47,153 nucleotides of DNA from Deltaproteobacteria bacterium CG11_big_fil_rev_8_21_14_0_20_45_16 (GTDB taxonomy: Bacteria > Bdellovibrionota > UBA2394). This document shows positions 26,674-35,489 of this stretch, one piece after another; the first letter of the stretch is position 1; each line of letters begins with the position of its first letter. The stretch covers positions 1-47,153 of the forward strand of contig PCXB01000013.1 in NCBI GenBank assembly GCA_002787535.1. The letters run 5' to 3'. Made by a program: the position numbers and the translations under genes. A model generated the notes under the pieces. The model worked only from the letters and a program-made list of their open reading frames with translations, was not told the DNA's origin and did no database searches.

Positions 26674-28310
26674 AAAACCTATTTTTTATATGTTGTATTT
26701 TGCTTGCCAATAGCACTCTGGCGGATCCGCCAGACGATATCCGAGCTTTTAAAGTTGGAAATGGCGGCGACTCCGTGGTTTTGGAGTTTAAGGAGATTTT
26801 ACGAAATGTTTATGCCCAATTAGAGCAGAAATACAAATCTGACGAAGAGTTTATTGAAAATATGACTGTGAAAAGATTTTCCGACATATTGAATGCTCCC
26901 ATCAGAAGTTATGACGAAGTAACCTTAAAGGGTGTAAGCCTAGATGCTGTTAACGACCCTATTTTTGAAAAGGAGATTGCCTTAAGCCGCCCCAGATGGA
27001 ATTCAAGCTCCAATCTGCAGCGCTATCGAATCGTCCTTCATGAAAGCCTACTTTATCTTGGAAACGACGACGTCGAGGGTAGAAATTCAGCAGATATTTT
27101 GAACATGTTGATTGTTGTCCCCTTTCATGCCGATGGCGGTGCAGATAGCGATCAATTTGACAATGATTTGACTAGACCTGAAGGTCGCGGCTTACAAATT
27201 AGCCGTGAGAACGCTCACGAATTTGCACTTCAAGCAGCTGATGCGACGGAAACTTTATGGATGGGCTTTAGCCGTCAGCGTGATTTCTCTGTACAGGCCG
27301 CAAACGGAGCCGTCGGAGCTAAGGAACGAGGATTCTTGAACGACGAATTTCAAGCCTACAAAGAAGAGATGCTACGGATCATTCGAACTTCAAAATTTGA
27401 AGATATGTATACAAATACGCACCATTATATGTTTGATGGCTTTGACTTTAGTGTGCCCATCGAAATGTTCCATGGGCGATACTACTATTTAAAAAATTTC
27501 GACTTTCCGTCTTTAGAGTCAATCGGAAAAGTATATTCTTCGATATTCGAAATTTATCCAATAGAGCCCCTGATGGCTCACTCCTTCGCCATCCGGCAGG
27601 GAGATAAAACTTGGAACTTTGAGCTTGGCAGTAATGATGACCTCGTATCGCCCGACGATCCCGTACATTCTTCGATCTCTATCGCAAGGCGGATAAACGC
27701 CAATAACGGTCTCATATCAGCTCAGGTTTTAGATACTTCGTTTCGAATGGAAAATTTAGATATCGAAAGTTGGAAAAATAAATACGGTGAGCTTTCGGGC
27801 GATGACCTCGTTATCAACGGAGTTAATATCGTAGGGAGTTTGCACAACGCGGAAGACTTTGCTTATCTAATAAATAATTTTTCGAGCCGCACGGGCATCA
27901 AGGCGGAAGTTATATCGGAAGATCCAGACACTATCGAAATATACGCCGAAGATGGTAGAAATATCTCGCTGAAATCCAACACAAATAGTCATTCCGATAA
28001 CTTTGCAACCGTGAGTGGCATTAAAATCGTTCCCGACGAAACTAATATAATTTATGGGAGAGTGGAACTCACATCGTTTCAAGCATTCAACTTAATCGAT
28101 CCAGACGGGCTTTTTGGAAAACTAGATGCAAACTACGAGGTATCGATACCCGAACTTCACAACTATAAAAATAGTACTATAAATACTCAGGAGGGAGCTC
28201 AGGACACTATCACGGTTATGGATCAAGTCCTTCATGACATAAAGGCTTACCAAATCAGTCTAGATATTCTATTGCATTTCTGCCCGAGTCCGACGAAGGA
28301 CCCAGGTTAA
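26670..28310 (+). CDS. Chimeric secreted protein with flagellin-derived domains
   Basis: Residues 1-18 are a Sec-type signal peptide (MKNLFFICCILLANSTLA). Residues 28-135 have the VGNGGDSVV...YRIVLHESLLYLG pattern of a small secreted family common in Bdellovibrionota. From about 175 the protein turns into flagellin: RQRDFSVQAANGAVGAKERG, FLNDEFQAYKEEMLRIIRTS matches the D1 helix region, GELSGDDLVINGVNIV...INNFSSRTGIKAEV is a flagellin IN motif, and TINTQEGAQDTITVMDQVLH with DIKAYQISL is the C-terminal D1 helix. The N-terminal D0 helix is absent and the C-terminal D0 is replaced by a short unrelated end. It probably cannot polymerise by the normal flagellar route. Alternatively it is a decaying recombination product. 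Confidence 0.72.
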   Translation: MKNLFFICCILLANSTLADPPDDIRAFKVGNGGDSVVLEFKEILRNVYAQLEQKYKSDEEFIENMTVKRFSDILNAPIRSYDEVTLKGVSLDAVNDPIFEKEIALSRPRWNSSSNLQRYRIVLHESLLYLGNDDVEGRNSADILNMLIVVPFHADGGADSDQFDNDLTRPEGRGLQISRENAHEFALQAADATETLWMGFSRQRDFSVQAANGAVGAKERGFLNDEFQAYKEEMLRIIRTSKFEDMYTNTHHYMFDGFDFSVPIEMFHGRYYYLKNFDFPSLESIGKVYSSIFEIYPIEPLMAHSFAIRQGDKTWNFELGSNDDLVSPDDPVHSSISIARRINANNGLISAQVLDTSFRMENLDIESWKNKYGELSGDDLVINGVNIVGSLHNAEDFAYLINNFSSRTGIKAEVISEDPDTIEIYAEDGRNISLKSNTNSHSDNFATVSGIKIVPDETNIIYGRVELTSFQAFNLIDPDGLFGKLDANYEVSIPELHNYKNSTINTQEGAQDTITVMDQVLHDIKAYQISLDILLHFCPSPTKDPG

Positions 28311-29938
28311 TTAAAAAACCGATGAACCAAAGGAACGCGGCGACCGATTCCAAAAGCTTTTGATGAAACTTTAAGACCCAGTGGCATTTGATAGCGTTTG
28401 TATTCGTTGGCCGCCAAAAGTTTAAGTGTCTTCTCAACCTCTTCTTTGGAATGCCCTTTTTTGATCAAGGCTTCGCGAGTTAAAAAATTCTCGATTACAT
28501 CTTTGAGAATTTCATCCAATCTTTCATAAGGCGGCAGAGTGTCCTGATCTTTTTGATTCTCTCGAAGCTCTGCCGTTGGAGGTTTAGAAAATACACGCTC
28601 AGGAATACGTTCCTGCCTGCGATTGGCCTCATGACCCAGTTCATAAACCTGCATCTTGTAAACATCCGCCAATGGCGCTAAACCGCCGCACATATCACCA
28701 TACAAAGTGCAATAACCAATGGCCAGTTCACTTTTATTTCCTGTCGTCAAAACCAGATGCCCAAACTTGTTGGACATCGCCATGACAATCATCCCGCGAA
28801 TGCGGCTTTGCAAATTTTCTTCCGTAACATCTTCTTTAACTTCTTTGAAAGCCATCGAAAGCGTTCGAAGCGCCGCCGTATACATTTCTTCGATAATATA
28901 AATATGTAATGGATTCTGCATTTTTTTGGCAATATAGAGAGCATCTTCGTTGCTGTCCTTAGATGTAAATCTTGAGGGCATCATCAAACCTGTTACATTA
29001 GTCGGCCCCATGGCATCGGCAGCTAAACATGCCACTACAGATGAATCGATCCCCCCGCTCAATCCCAAGATGGCGGACTTGAATCCAACCTTCTGAGCAT
29101 AATCTCGTATCCCCAAAACGAGAGCATCGTAGATATCCTTGATCGCGTTTGGTTTCGTGGGCGTAACAAATGAAGAAGCCGAATCATCAAAGAGTTCGAG
29201 CTCGTAAGTCTGCTCGGCAAAGGCCCCACCCTCCAATACGAAACTTCCATCCTGATTCCAAGCATACGACCGGCCATCAAAAATCAAACTATCGTTAGCT
29301 CCCACAGCATTGACGTAAACAAATGGCTTTTTGAAAGCTTTCGCTATCGCATCTAACATTTTGCGCTTAGCTTCTACCTTCGAGGCCTCAAAAGGTGAGG
29401 CAGAGATATTGATGAGAAGATCTGCTGCCCGACAGTCTTCCAGAGGATACTGCTCGTAACGATTATGAAGATCGCTTTGAATCTCGTTATTCCAGATATC
29501 TTCACAAACACTAAGGGCCAGCGTTTTTCCTTTGAACTCAACTAAGCACGCCTTCCTCCCAGGTTCAAAAAATCTATCTTCATCAAAAACATCATAAGTC
29601 GGCAAAAGCCTTTTGGCATAACGAGCTTTTATCTTGCCGCTTTCGACAAAAACTGCCGCATTATGAAGCGGACGGCCAGGTCCGGAGTTACGGCTGATAT
29701 TTCCGAAGATAAAATTCTGTTTCGGAAAACTTTCAATCAATTTTTGTTCATAGACTTCGGACTGTTTTAAGAAATCCAGGTAGTCTAAGAGATCCTGCGC
29801 CGGATAACCGCACAAGGCGCATTCAGGAAAGACAACGAGATCGGCGGCTTGATTTTGACGCAAAACCTCGCCCATCTTCTGAAAGTTCCTTTCGAAAGCC
29901 CCCACAGTCGAATTAATTTGCGCGAGTACAATCTTCAA
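28307..29938 (-). CDS. nadE: Glutamine-dependent NAD+ synthetase NadE
   Basis: NadE amidates nicotinic acid adenine dinucleotide to NAD, using glutamine. The N-terminal nitrilase (glutaminase) domain has the catalytic triad: Glu39 in DLVVFPECALCGYP, Lys109 in RYAKRLLPTYDVFDE and Cys145 in ALSVCEDIWN. The C-terminal synthetase has the pyrophosphate loop ILGLSGGIDSSVVACLAAD and LTTGNKSELAIGYCTLYGDM. At 543 residues it is the usual two-domain bacterial length. Its stop codon shares four bases with the stop of the convergent chimeric gene. The start ATG at 29938 faces the phosphatase gene. Confidence 0.95.
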   Translation of the reverse strand: MKIVLAQINSTVGAFERNFQKMGEVLRQNQAADLVVFPECALCGYPAQDLLDYLDFLKQSEVYEQKLIESFPKQNFIFGNISRNSGPGRPLHNAAVFVESGKIKARYAKRLLPTYDVFDEDRFFEPGRKACLVEFKGKTLALSVCEDIWNNEIQSDLHNRYEQYPLEDCRAADLLINISASPFEASKVEAKRKMLDAIAKAFKKPFVYVNAVGANDSLIFDGRSYAWNQDGSFVLEGGAFAEQTYELELFDDSASSFVTPTKPNAIKDIYDALVLGIRDYAQKVGFKSAILGLSGGIDSSVVACLAADAMGPTNVTGLMMPSRFTSKDSNEDALYIAKKMQNPLHIYIIEEMYTAALRTLSMAFKEVKEDVTEENLQSRIRGMIVMAMSNKFGHLVLTTGNKSELAIGYCTLYGDMCGGLAPLADVYKMQVYELGHEANRRQERIPERVFSKPPTAELRENQKDQDTLPPYERLDEILKDVIENFLTREALIKKGHSKEEVEKTLKLLAANEYKRYQMPLGLKVSSKAFGIGRRVPLVHRFFN

Positions 29939-30004
29939 CTAATGCGTTCCTTAGAATGTTTTACGTTCCTCATTCTCCGAATTCCAAATATAACTGAATT
30001 GGGC

Positions 30005-30853
30005 ATGGACTTACAGAATGAACTAGATTTTGCGATCGATCTAATTAAATCCACAAGCAAAAGAGTGCTGGAATTACATAGATCTGAGGGTTCCTCCTAC
30101 GAGCTAAAAGAAGATAAAAGCAAGGTCACTGAGGCCGATCGAATTATCAACGAAATCCTGGTTAAGGCCATTGCTAAGGAATTTAGAAATGATCTTGTAA
30201 TTGGTGAAGAGTCCGCCAGTTCTGTGGATAGTAAAAATAAGCGACGCACGTGGTTAATTGATCCCATTGATGGAACGGCAGACTTTATTCGCGGCAACGA
30301 TCAGTGGGCCATCCAAATTGGTCTCGTGGATAGAGAGACGGCTGTCATGGGCCTTGTCGCCCGACCACTTCGAGATGAACTGTTCTTTGCCCGCCAAGGC
30401 GCTGGCTCTTTTGTAACGAGTTTAAGTTCGACTACGAAAGCCACTCAAATTCACTGTAGTAACTGTTCGGACATCAAGGTGGCTCGACTGATTGAGTCCT
30501 CCAATCGAATCGATCCGACCACCGCACAATTTAGAGCCGAAGGCTTTAACAATGAACTTATTCGAACAGGTTCGCTCGGAATTAAATTAGGTGAGATCGC
30601 CAAATCTAAGGCGGATTTATATTTTAATAGTTCCCATCATTGTGGGCTTTGGGATGTCTGTGGACCTCAAGTCATTCTCGAGGAAGCCGGAGGTTTGCTT
30701 CTCGATTTTCAAGGTAACAAAATCACTTATCGGCTCAACCAAGGCCCTAAGCTCACAACCAAGGTCTTTGCTTGCAATAAATCCTTGAGAGACTCCGTCC
30801 TAAGTTGGTTGAGTAGGGAAAACCCCACTTCTTCCAATAGTTTACATACCTAG
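30005..30853 (+). CDS. Inositol monophosphatase-superfamily phosphatase (CysQ/PAP-phosphatase type)
   Basis: This Mg-dependent, lithium-sensitive fold is shown by VIGEESASS (metal Glu), TWLIDPIDGTADFIRGNDQW (the DPxDGTxxF signature) and SSHHCGLWDVCGPQVILEEA (the C-terminal WDxxxP/A motif). CysQ hydrolyses 3'-phosphoadenosine 5'-phosphate; inositol or histidinol phosphate are alternatives, so no symbol is given. I choose the ATG at 30005 (MDLQNELDFAIDLIKS), giving 282 residues; starts further up would overlap nadE on the other strand. The ribosome site is weak. Confidence 0.87.
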   Translation: MDLQNELDFAIDLIKSTSKRVLELHRSEGSSYELKEDKSKVTEADRIINEILVKAIAKEFRNDLVIGEESASSVDSKNKRRTWLIDPIDGTADFIRGNDQWAIQIGLVDRETAVMGLVARPLRDELFFARQGAGSFVTSLSSTTKATQIHCSNCSDIKVARLIESSNRIDPTTAQFRAEGFNNELIRTGSLGIKLGEIAKSKADLYFNSSHHCGLWDVCGPQVILEEAGGLLLDFQGNKITYRLNQGPKLTTKVFACNKSLRDSVLSWLSRENPTSSNSLHT

Positions 30854-30965
30854 ACTTAGATCCTAAATTTCATCGAATCTTAACAATACCTGCACTTAGG
30901 TCGTGCTAAGAGGTTGCCTTCCGGTACATATTTCGATTGTTCTGCTTAATAATAGGGAGCTTTAA

Positions 30966-32666
30966 GTGATCAATTTGGGGCGTTGTTTGAAGTCATGGCT
31001 ACTCGGGTTAATAATCTTGTTATATTTTCCGGCAGTTCTCGCGCAGGATGGTAACGACGCACAAAACGAAGATTCCGTCTCAACGGAAGAATTACTAGCT
31101 GTCTTTAGTTTTCAACATGATATTTCTGACGAGCCTAGGATCCCAGTTGAGGAAATCAATCGGCGGCTCAATACTAGCGAATTTGAAATTCCCGAACCTC
31201 TTTTGGAGCTTTACTTGCAACTTTTGACTCGAATTGAGGAGCTTAAAGCAAAGATTGATCCTTTGACTTTCAAAGAAGAAGTTCAAATGAATAAAATCTA
31301 CACGGGTCGAAATGGCATCGGAAGGGCTGAACTTACGACATTAAATGGTTACTTCCGAATTCGAGTCATTGATGACAATACTCAACGATCTTGGTTTTTC
31401 TTTATGAAGGAAGAAGATCGTTTTGATGGCGGTCATGAAACCAAAATACGTGATCGCCAAATCATTATGGCCGGAACCGAAAAAGCTCGAGCGGCACATC
31501 AAAGACTTTCGGAGGCCTATGAGGCAGAGGGATTACATTGGTATAATTTTTTCAAAAGATGGCGTGTACGGTCGGATTTCAAAAAACAAAACTATCGAGC
31601 GCTCTACCTCCCAGGGCGTGACACAAGCTTTGCGATGCTCGAAAATAATGAAAACGGTAGTCAAAGAATCGACGCCGTCGAACACTATGATCGCCCATTT
31701 AATAAAATGTTTTTTGGCGTGGGTTTTCCCATTTCCCCCTGGTGGCAGCACTATAAAGGAGCTCTTAAGGCTAAACTGAATTGGCGATTGGCTGGAGTAT
31801 GTGCCGCCTTTCAGGTTACTTTTACCTGTGGCCTGGGTTTGGCCAACGATGGTTTGCACTGGAGCAGCGTACCGGTAAAAGCCATGTTATTGTCTGCTCT
31901 TTTCGGGGGTGGAATTGCTTCCTTCGCGGGAACCTACAAAGAGTGGGCGCGACTTGGCGACCCGATTCGACAATGGATGAAATTGATGACAGTCGGTTTT
32001 GCATTTGGTTATCCATTTAGCCTTTGGGTAAAATATGATGGTCAACTTGAAGCCTTTAGGATTTTTGATTCGACCGGAAATCTAGCCACTACAGTAACAA
32101 CAGCTTCTGGCGCCGTCATTGCAGCTGGAGTGCTCGCCCATGCCAGCATTGCACTTAATAATACGATCAATCAGTTCTTGAAACGTGAAATATATGAACT
32201 TGCCTATATGAGACGCCGAATGCGCTTGGACCGAGGAAAATTTGAGAGCGGTATTCTGAAAGGCTCCAGCCGATCGGACGCCATGATGCAGTTTTTTTAT
32301 AACGCCACTTATATCGCAAAAATTGGAGACCTTGGAGGTCTCAAGCTTGGTGGAATACCTTTGGGCAAAATCATTCTACTGGGGTCCGTTCCTGCGGTTC
32401 AGCTCTATAAGATTCTTTTCTCTTCTCACCAGATGCAGAGTGCTCCGATTGAACTTCGACCAGAGTGGAGAGAGATAAACAAATCGCTCGTTAAGAATTG
32501 GTGGCGAAGTACAGGGATTCCTTTTTACCCGATTAAATTTGCCTGGGATTTTACTCGAAACACACCAAATACATGGGGTCAGCGAGCACGCGGCAAATGT
32601 ACTCAGATCTTTGATGGACTTGCAGAATCTACAATTTCTCCTGGAGTTTTTCGTCCGCCATTTTGA
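30966..32666 (+). CDS. Exported/membrane protein of unknown function
   Basis: Function not recognised. The GTG at 30966 has AGGGAG just upstream. A signal peptide (SWLLGLIILLYFPAVLAQ) precedes about 250 soluble, charged residues (EELLAVFSFQHDISDEP, WFFFMKEEDRFDGGHETKIR). Residues about 270-480 contain several hydrophobic segments (VCAAFQVTFTCGLGLAN, AMLLSALFGGGIASFAG, KLMTVGFAFGYPFSLWV, TTASGAVIAAGVLAHASIAL, IPLGKIILLGSVPAVQLYKI), so it is likely a polytopic membrane protein with a large N-terminal extracytoplasmic domain. It ends exactly where the convergent methyltransferase gene ends. No homologue comes to mind. Confidence 0.7.
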   Translation: MINLGRCLKSWLLGLIILLYFPAVLAQDGNDAQNEDSVSTEELLAVFSFQHDISDEPRIPVEEINRRLNTSEFEIPEPLLELYLQLLTRIEELKAKIDPLTFKEEVQMNKIYTGRNGIGRAELTTLNGYFRIRVIDDNTQRSWFFFMKEEDRFDGGHETKIRDRQIIMAGTEKARAAHQRLSEAYEAEGLHWYNFFKRWRVRSDFKKQNYRALYLPGRDTSFAMLENNENGSQRIDAVEHYDRPFNKMFFGVGFPISPWWQHYKGALKAKLNWRLAGVCAAFQVTFTCGLGLANDGLHWSSVPVKAMLLSALFGGGIASFAGTYKEWARLGDPIRQWMKLMTVGFAFGYPFSLWVKYDGQLEAFRIFDSTGNLATTVTTASGAVIAAGVLAHASIALNNTINQFLKREIYELAYMRRRMRLDRGKFESGILKGSSRSDAMMQFFYNATYIAKIGDLGGLKLGGIPLGKIILLGSVPAVQLYKILFSSHQMQSAPIELRPEWREINKSLVKNWWRSTGIPFYPIKFAWDFTRNTPNTWGQRARGKCTQIFDGLAESTISPGVFRPPF

Positions 32667-33296
32667 TTAATTCGGGTGTTTAAATACTACCAAGCGATTG
32701 GTAACTAAGAAGGATTCAGCGCGAATGAAATTACCCATCCATCGAAGGCTCGCCTCGGAAAAAAAACCAATATGCGTGGGATCGTTCTTGTAATACCAGT
32801 GAGGAAAATCAGCCGGATTTCCAAGTTGCTCCGTCATGATGATAAGAACATCTGATAGCTTTGAAAGCTCTACCAGGACGCCTCTAGGCTCTCTCAAATG
32901 CTCGAAGACCTCTGTAGCAGTGATGAAATCATACTGATGATCCAGGGCGCCCTTGTCCGGAAAAAAGAAGGGATCGTAAAGGTTCATTGGATACCCGCGC
33001 GACTCGAGGATCGCCGCTAGGGCGGGGCCCGGTCCACATCCAAAATCCAATCCTCGGCTACGGGCAGGACAAAACTTCACAACCGCCTCCACGACTGGCA
33101 TCAAAAAATTCTGATATCCAGAATCATCAATATTATTTTCGTGAAGAGCGTAACGGGCTTTTTCCTGCTCGAGAGAAAGATGAAATTCTGCAGGAACAAA
33201 AACATACTCGCAATCTTGGCAGCGCCAAAATTCTCGTGATTTGGCTTCTTTATAAAACAGACTTATTTGTGAACTTTGGCAAAGAGGGCAAGACAC
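32667..33296 (-). CDS. SAM-dependent methyltransferase with N-terminal zinc-ribbon-like motif
   Basis: The N-terminus MSCPLCQSSQ...FWRCQDCEYVFVP has two CxxC pairs that could bind zinc. From about residue 75 a class I methyltransferase core follows: RSRGLDFGCGPGPALAAILE is motif I, and FITATEVFEHLREPRGVLVE is the later acidic and helix region. It looks like the Methyltransf_23 group. The start is a GTG at 33296. At 209 residues it is complete. The substrate is unknown; this type often modifies sugars, small molecules or proteins. Confidence 0.82.
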   Translation of the reverse strand: MSCPLCQSSQISLFYKEAKSREFWRCQDCEYVFVPAEFHLSLEQEKARYALHENNIDDSGYQNFLMPVVEAVVKFCPARSRGLDFGCGPGPALAAILESRGYPMNLYDPFFFPDKGALDHQYDFITATEVFEHLREPRGVLVELSKLSDVLIIMTEQLGNPADFPHWYYKNDPTHIGFFSEASLRWMGNFIRAESFLVTNRLVVFKHPN

Positions 33297-33319
33297 GCAT
33301 TTTGAGTATCTTTAATTAA

Positions 33320-33715
33320 CTAAATCTCAAAGACAAAACCATCGCCAGCCAGCTCTTCCAATTTCTTGGCCATACCGTCCAAACGATCCTGAAAGGCCTG
33401 AAGAAACTCCACTCCGTAGTAATAAACCTTCTTTCCTGCTACTTCGTAAGGACGGCAATAAACCAAATTCCCTTGGATTTCCAGCGGCTCGTCCGAAAGA
33501 CCCTCAAAGCGAAGTCGGCAAAAAATTCTTCTAGGCGGCAACAAAGATTCCGATTCCTTCATCGTATAAAAGCCACAACCACCCTGCCCCAAGGAAACAA
33601 GTTTCTCATCACAATGAAGATTGAGTTGCACTTCCAGACCTTCGAAGTGGGCGACATTATATCGAGGGTGTTTTCGTTGCGTCATCGCTCGCTCTGAATG
33701 AGATGATTTAACCAT
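33320..33715 (-). CDS. Single-domain PilZ protein (c-di-GMP receptor candidate)
   Basis: The PilZ c-di-GMP-binding signatures are visible: RKHPRYN near residue 14 (RxxxR) and VSLGQGGCGFYTM (DxSxxG-like) at about residue 40. The rest (RRIFCRLRFEGL, LVYCRPYEVAGKKVYYYGVE) follows the beta-barrel. I use the ATG at 33715, giving 131 residues, because it aligns with the start of the paralogue at 35067-35468; an ATG at 33685 is also possible. It lies directly behind the nucleoside transporter gene on the same strand. Confidence 0.82.
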   Translation of the reverse strand: MVKSSHSERAMTQRKHPRYNVAHFEGLEVQLNLHCDEKLVSLGQGGCGFYTMKESESLLPPRRIFCRLRFEGLSDEPLEIQGNLVYCRPYEVAGKKVYYYGVEFLQAFQDRLDGMAKKLEELAGDGFVFEI

Positions 33716-33803
33716 AAGCCATATTCTATAACCAAAGCCGTCCACTAGCCTAGTTAGGCAAAACTGCCAGAGCCTAAGGTCCCGGATTTATAGAACTTCT
33801 TTT

Positions 33804-35006
33804 TTAGGGAATTAGTATACCGGCTACACAGGCCGTCATATTCGCTGCCAATGTGCCCCCCAACATAGCTTTAAACCCAAGTTTCGCTAGATCTTTGCGA
33901 CGCTCGGGCACCAAAGCGCCGATACCGCCAACTTGGATAGCGATTGAAGAAAAATTTGCAAACCCACACAAAGCGTAAGTCGAAATAATAAAAGACCGAT
34001 CCGAAATTACGCCCTTTAAATCTTTCAAATCGATATAAGCGATAAATTCATTCAAGAACATTTTCTTCCCAAGCAAGCTTCCAACGATCAACGTATCTTG
34101 CGAAGGTACTCCCATCAGCCAAGCCAGTGGCGAGAACAGCCAACCCAATACCCTCTCCATGCTTATCGGCGCGCCGCCAAAACCAGGAAGAAAGGCCAAA
34201 ATATAATTGATCAAAGCCGCTAAGGCGACAAAAGCAATTAACATCGCGGCTACATTTAGAGCCAAGTTCAATCCCTCACCCGCACCTCGGCAAGCAGCGT
34301 CTAAAACATTTGTATCCGCCTGAGGCACATCAACTTTTAGAGTTCCCCGAGTAAGAGGTGTTTCAGTTTCAGGAAGGATGATTTTAGCAATCACAATTGC
34401 AGCCGGAGCTGACATCACCGAAGCCGCCAACAAATGTCCTGGATCCGCTCCAAAACTCGCGTAAGCCGCCATCACACTTCCTGCTACCGTGGCCATCCCA
34501 CTTACCATCATCGTCATAAGCTCCGACGAAGTCATTTTAGCAATATAAGGCTTGATCAAAAGCGGCGCCTCCGTCTGGCCCATAAAAACATTGGCACTTG
34601 CGGCTAAGGACTCCGCACCCGATACATTCATCAAACGAACCATTACCCAGCCCATAGCTTTAACGATCCTCTGCATAACACCGAGGTAAAACAAAATCGC
34701 GGTGCAGGATGAAACAAAAATAACTGTCGATAAAACTGAAAAGGCAAAGAAGTGTTCTCTAAATCCCTCACCGAAAACAAATGATGCTCCAGCATCCGAA
34801 AATCCTATAATGCTAGATATGGCCTCCCTGGCCGCGGAAAAAAATAAGACTCCCGGCGTCGTCCAAACGACAAGAACTCCAAACCCAATTTGGAGGCCTA
34901 CTCCAATAAGAATGATCTTAATCGAAATGGCAGATTTTTTGCTCGATAGCAAATACGCCAAAAACATCATTACCAAAAGTCCCAGCAAGCTTGTTAAATG
35001 TTGCAT
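33804..35006 (-). CDS. nupC: Concentrative nucleoside transporter (CNT/NupC family)
   Basis: CNT proteins import nucleosides with a sodium or proton gradient. There are about ten hydrophobic segments. Characteristic segments: LGVMQRIVKAMGWVMVRLMN, GAESLAASANVFMGQTEAPL, ELMTMMVSGMATVAGSVMAA, and the C-terminal SIAIQVGGIGALVPERRKDL, all typical of CNT helices that hold substrate. The ATG at 35006 has AGGTG upstream; the GTG nine bases earlier overlaps that site. At 400 residues it is full length. It sits between two PilZ genes on the same strand. Confidence 0.92.
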   Translation of the reverse strand: MQHLTSLLGLLVMMFLAYLLSSKKSAISIKIILIGVGLQIGFGVLVVWTTPGVLFFSAAREAISSIIGFSDAGASFVFGEGFREHFFAFSVLSTVIFVSSCTAILFYLGVMQRIVKAMGWVMVRLMNVSGAESLAASANVFMGQTEAPLLIKPYIAKMTSSELMTMMVSGMATVAGSVMAAYASFGADPGHLLAASVMSAPAAIVIAKIILPETETPLTRGTLKVDVPQADTNVLDAACRGAGEGLNLALNVAAMLIAFVALAALINYILAFLPGFGGAPISMERVLGWLFSPLAWLMGVPSQDTLIVGSLLGKKMFLNEFIAYIDLKDLKGVISDRSFIISTYALCGFANFSSIAIQVGGIGALVPERRKDLAKLGFKAMLGGTLAANMTACVAGILIP

Positions 35007-35066
35007 GCTGGACACCTAACATTGGGGGATTGGATCTCTCAACCAATATTGAATACGGACGAAAAT

Positions 35067-35468
35067 TTAGACGCGCAAAACGACACCTTGATCAGCCAAA
35101 GCTTCGAGGTGCTCAAGTATTCCACGCAATTTGGCACGCTCTTCATGATGAAACTTGACCCCATATTGAAAACCCGCCAAGGTTCCCAAACTAATCGGCC
35201 TCAAATAGATGAGATTTCCGACGACAAACTGCGCGTCGTTTACGCCACTTTCATCTGACGAGTAAATTGAACAGAGAACTTCCTTCGGAGGAACAAATCC
35301 AGTTTCCCCTGATGTTGATAAAAATGCACAGCCTCCCAATCCGAGAGTGGAAAGTTGAAACGAGGAGCTTGCTTCGGGCATCACCCCACCAACCGACTCA
35401 CAGTGCGATACTTCAAATCTAGGAAACTGTCTCAACTTGGCATATTCAGAATTCTTGCTTGCTGACAT
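35067..35468 (-). CDS. Single-domain PilZ protein, paralogue of the one at 33320
   Basis: RQFPRFE at residue 13 and STLGLGGCAFLST at about residue 40 are the two PilZ ligand motifs; the remaining strands (PKEVLCSIYSSDESG, GNLIYLRPISLGTLAGFQYG) match the paralogue at 33320-33715. The 133-residue length and the start position correspond. It is immediately upstream of nupC, so PilZ-nupC-PilZ is probably one transcript. Confidence 0.82.
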   Translation of the reverse strand: MSASKNSEYAKLRQFPRFEVSHCESVGGVMPEASSSFQLSTLGLGGCAFLSTSGETGFVPPKEVLCSIYSSDESGVNDAQFVVGNLIYLRPISLGTLAGFQYGVKFHHEERAKLRGILEHLEALADQGVVLRV

Positions 35469-35489
35469 TCTCTTCCAGTTTAGCGCGCT

